The translations under genes were made by a program, and so were the position numbers. From UBA7985 sp965661545 (GTDB taxonomy: Bacteria; Pseudomonadota; Alphaproteobacteria; UBA7985): a DNA stretch of 64,000 bases. Where the stretch lies: positions 1 through 64,000 of the forward strand of contig CBFIEF010000002.1 of assembly GCA_965661545.1 (NCBI GenBank), read 5' to 3'. Position 1 is the stretch's first letter. Each line of letters opens with the position of its first letter. Positions 63,994 to 64,000 of this stretch are shown here, one piece after another. The notes under the pieces were generated by a model. That model saw only the letters and a program-made list of their open reading frames with translations. It was not told the DNA's origin and did no database searches.

Positions 63994-64000
63994 ATGACGT
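63994..64000 (+). CDS. Start of next gene, probably atpE (subunit c), cut by the window
   Basis: An ATG ACG preceded by GAGAAGGAAACGTC, with AAGGA at proper spacing, begins a gene 79 nt after atpB. Position alone suggests atpE; only two codons are visible. Confidence 0.35.

Overview
The window looks like core chromosome of an alphaproteobacterium. The evidence is a CcrM-type (GANTC) DNA methyltransferase beside rnhB, an alphaproteobacterial LexA box (GTTC-N7-GTTC) before recA, a DksA without the usual zinc cysteines, the dnaG-rpoD pair with a YqeY-like gene and carAB next door, an Lrp regulator divergent from trxB, and a separate F0 operon starting atpI-atpB. The family and genus cannot be fixed from the sequence alone.

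Left edge (1-1200): a small minus-strand operon of unknown function. It has a near-consensus promoter carrying a palindrome, a 167-residue protein with a winged-helix-like C-terminus, a two-helix membrane protein that appears frameshifted, and the first codons of a third gene. This is the least familiar part of the window. 1200-10430: rluA, a class 3 asparaginase, a CAU-anticodon tRNA, an MscS channel, a DUF218 membrane protein, rpoD and dnaG, a DMT transporter and a YqeY-like gene. 10670-22240: carAB, greA, an EEP-family hydrolase, a glutathionyl-hydroquinone reductase, an Lrp regulator, trxB, fdhD, mobA and a lipoprotein with a peptidoglycan-binding domain.

22240-38230: dksA, recA (SOS controlled), alaS, an inositol-phosphatase-like gene, two exported cyclophilins, icd, a LOG protein, and an RND efflux system. 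The RND permease is encoded by two overlapping reading frames, and an ArsR-type regulator lies divergent to the system. 38230-47070: small exported proteins, trhO, a Ppx/GppA phosphatase with rlmE, guaB, guaA and dnaB. 47180-52210: a large exported von Willebrand A/coiled-coil protein and ETF-ubiquinone oxidoreductase. 52390-64000: a uracil-DNA glycosylase, moaB, a kinase-fold protein lacking its catalytic Asp, rnhB, ccrM with an apparently leaderless promoter containing its own methylation site, mutY overlapping a DUF721 (DciA-like) gene head to head, a DsbA-type protein, smc, and the start of the atp F0 operon.

Themes: replication, repair and chromosome biology (dnaG, dnaB, DciA-like, recA, mutY, UDG, rnhB, ccrM, smc), transcription (rpoD, greA, dksA), nucleotide synthesis (carAB, guaBA), tRNA and rRNA modification (rluA, trhO, rlmE) and molybdenum cofactor genes (fdhD, mobA, moaB). 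No insertion sequence, prophage or CRISPR array was found. The points most worth a second look are the left-edge operon, the split RND permease, the VWA protein and the ccrM control region.
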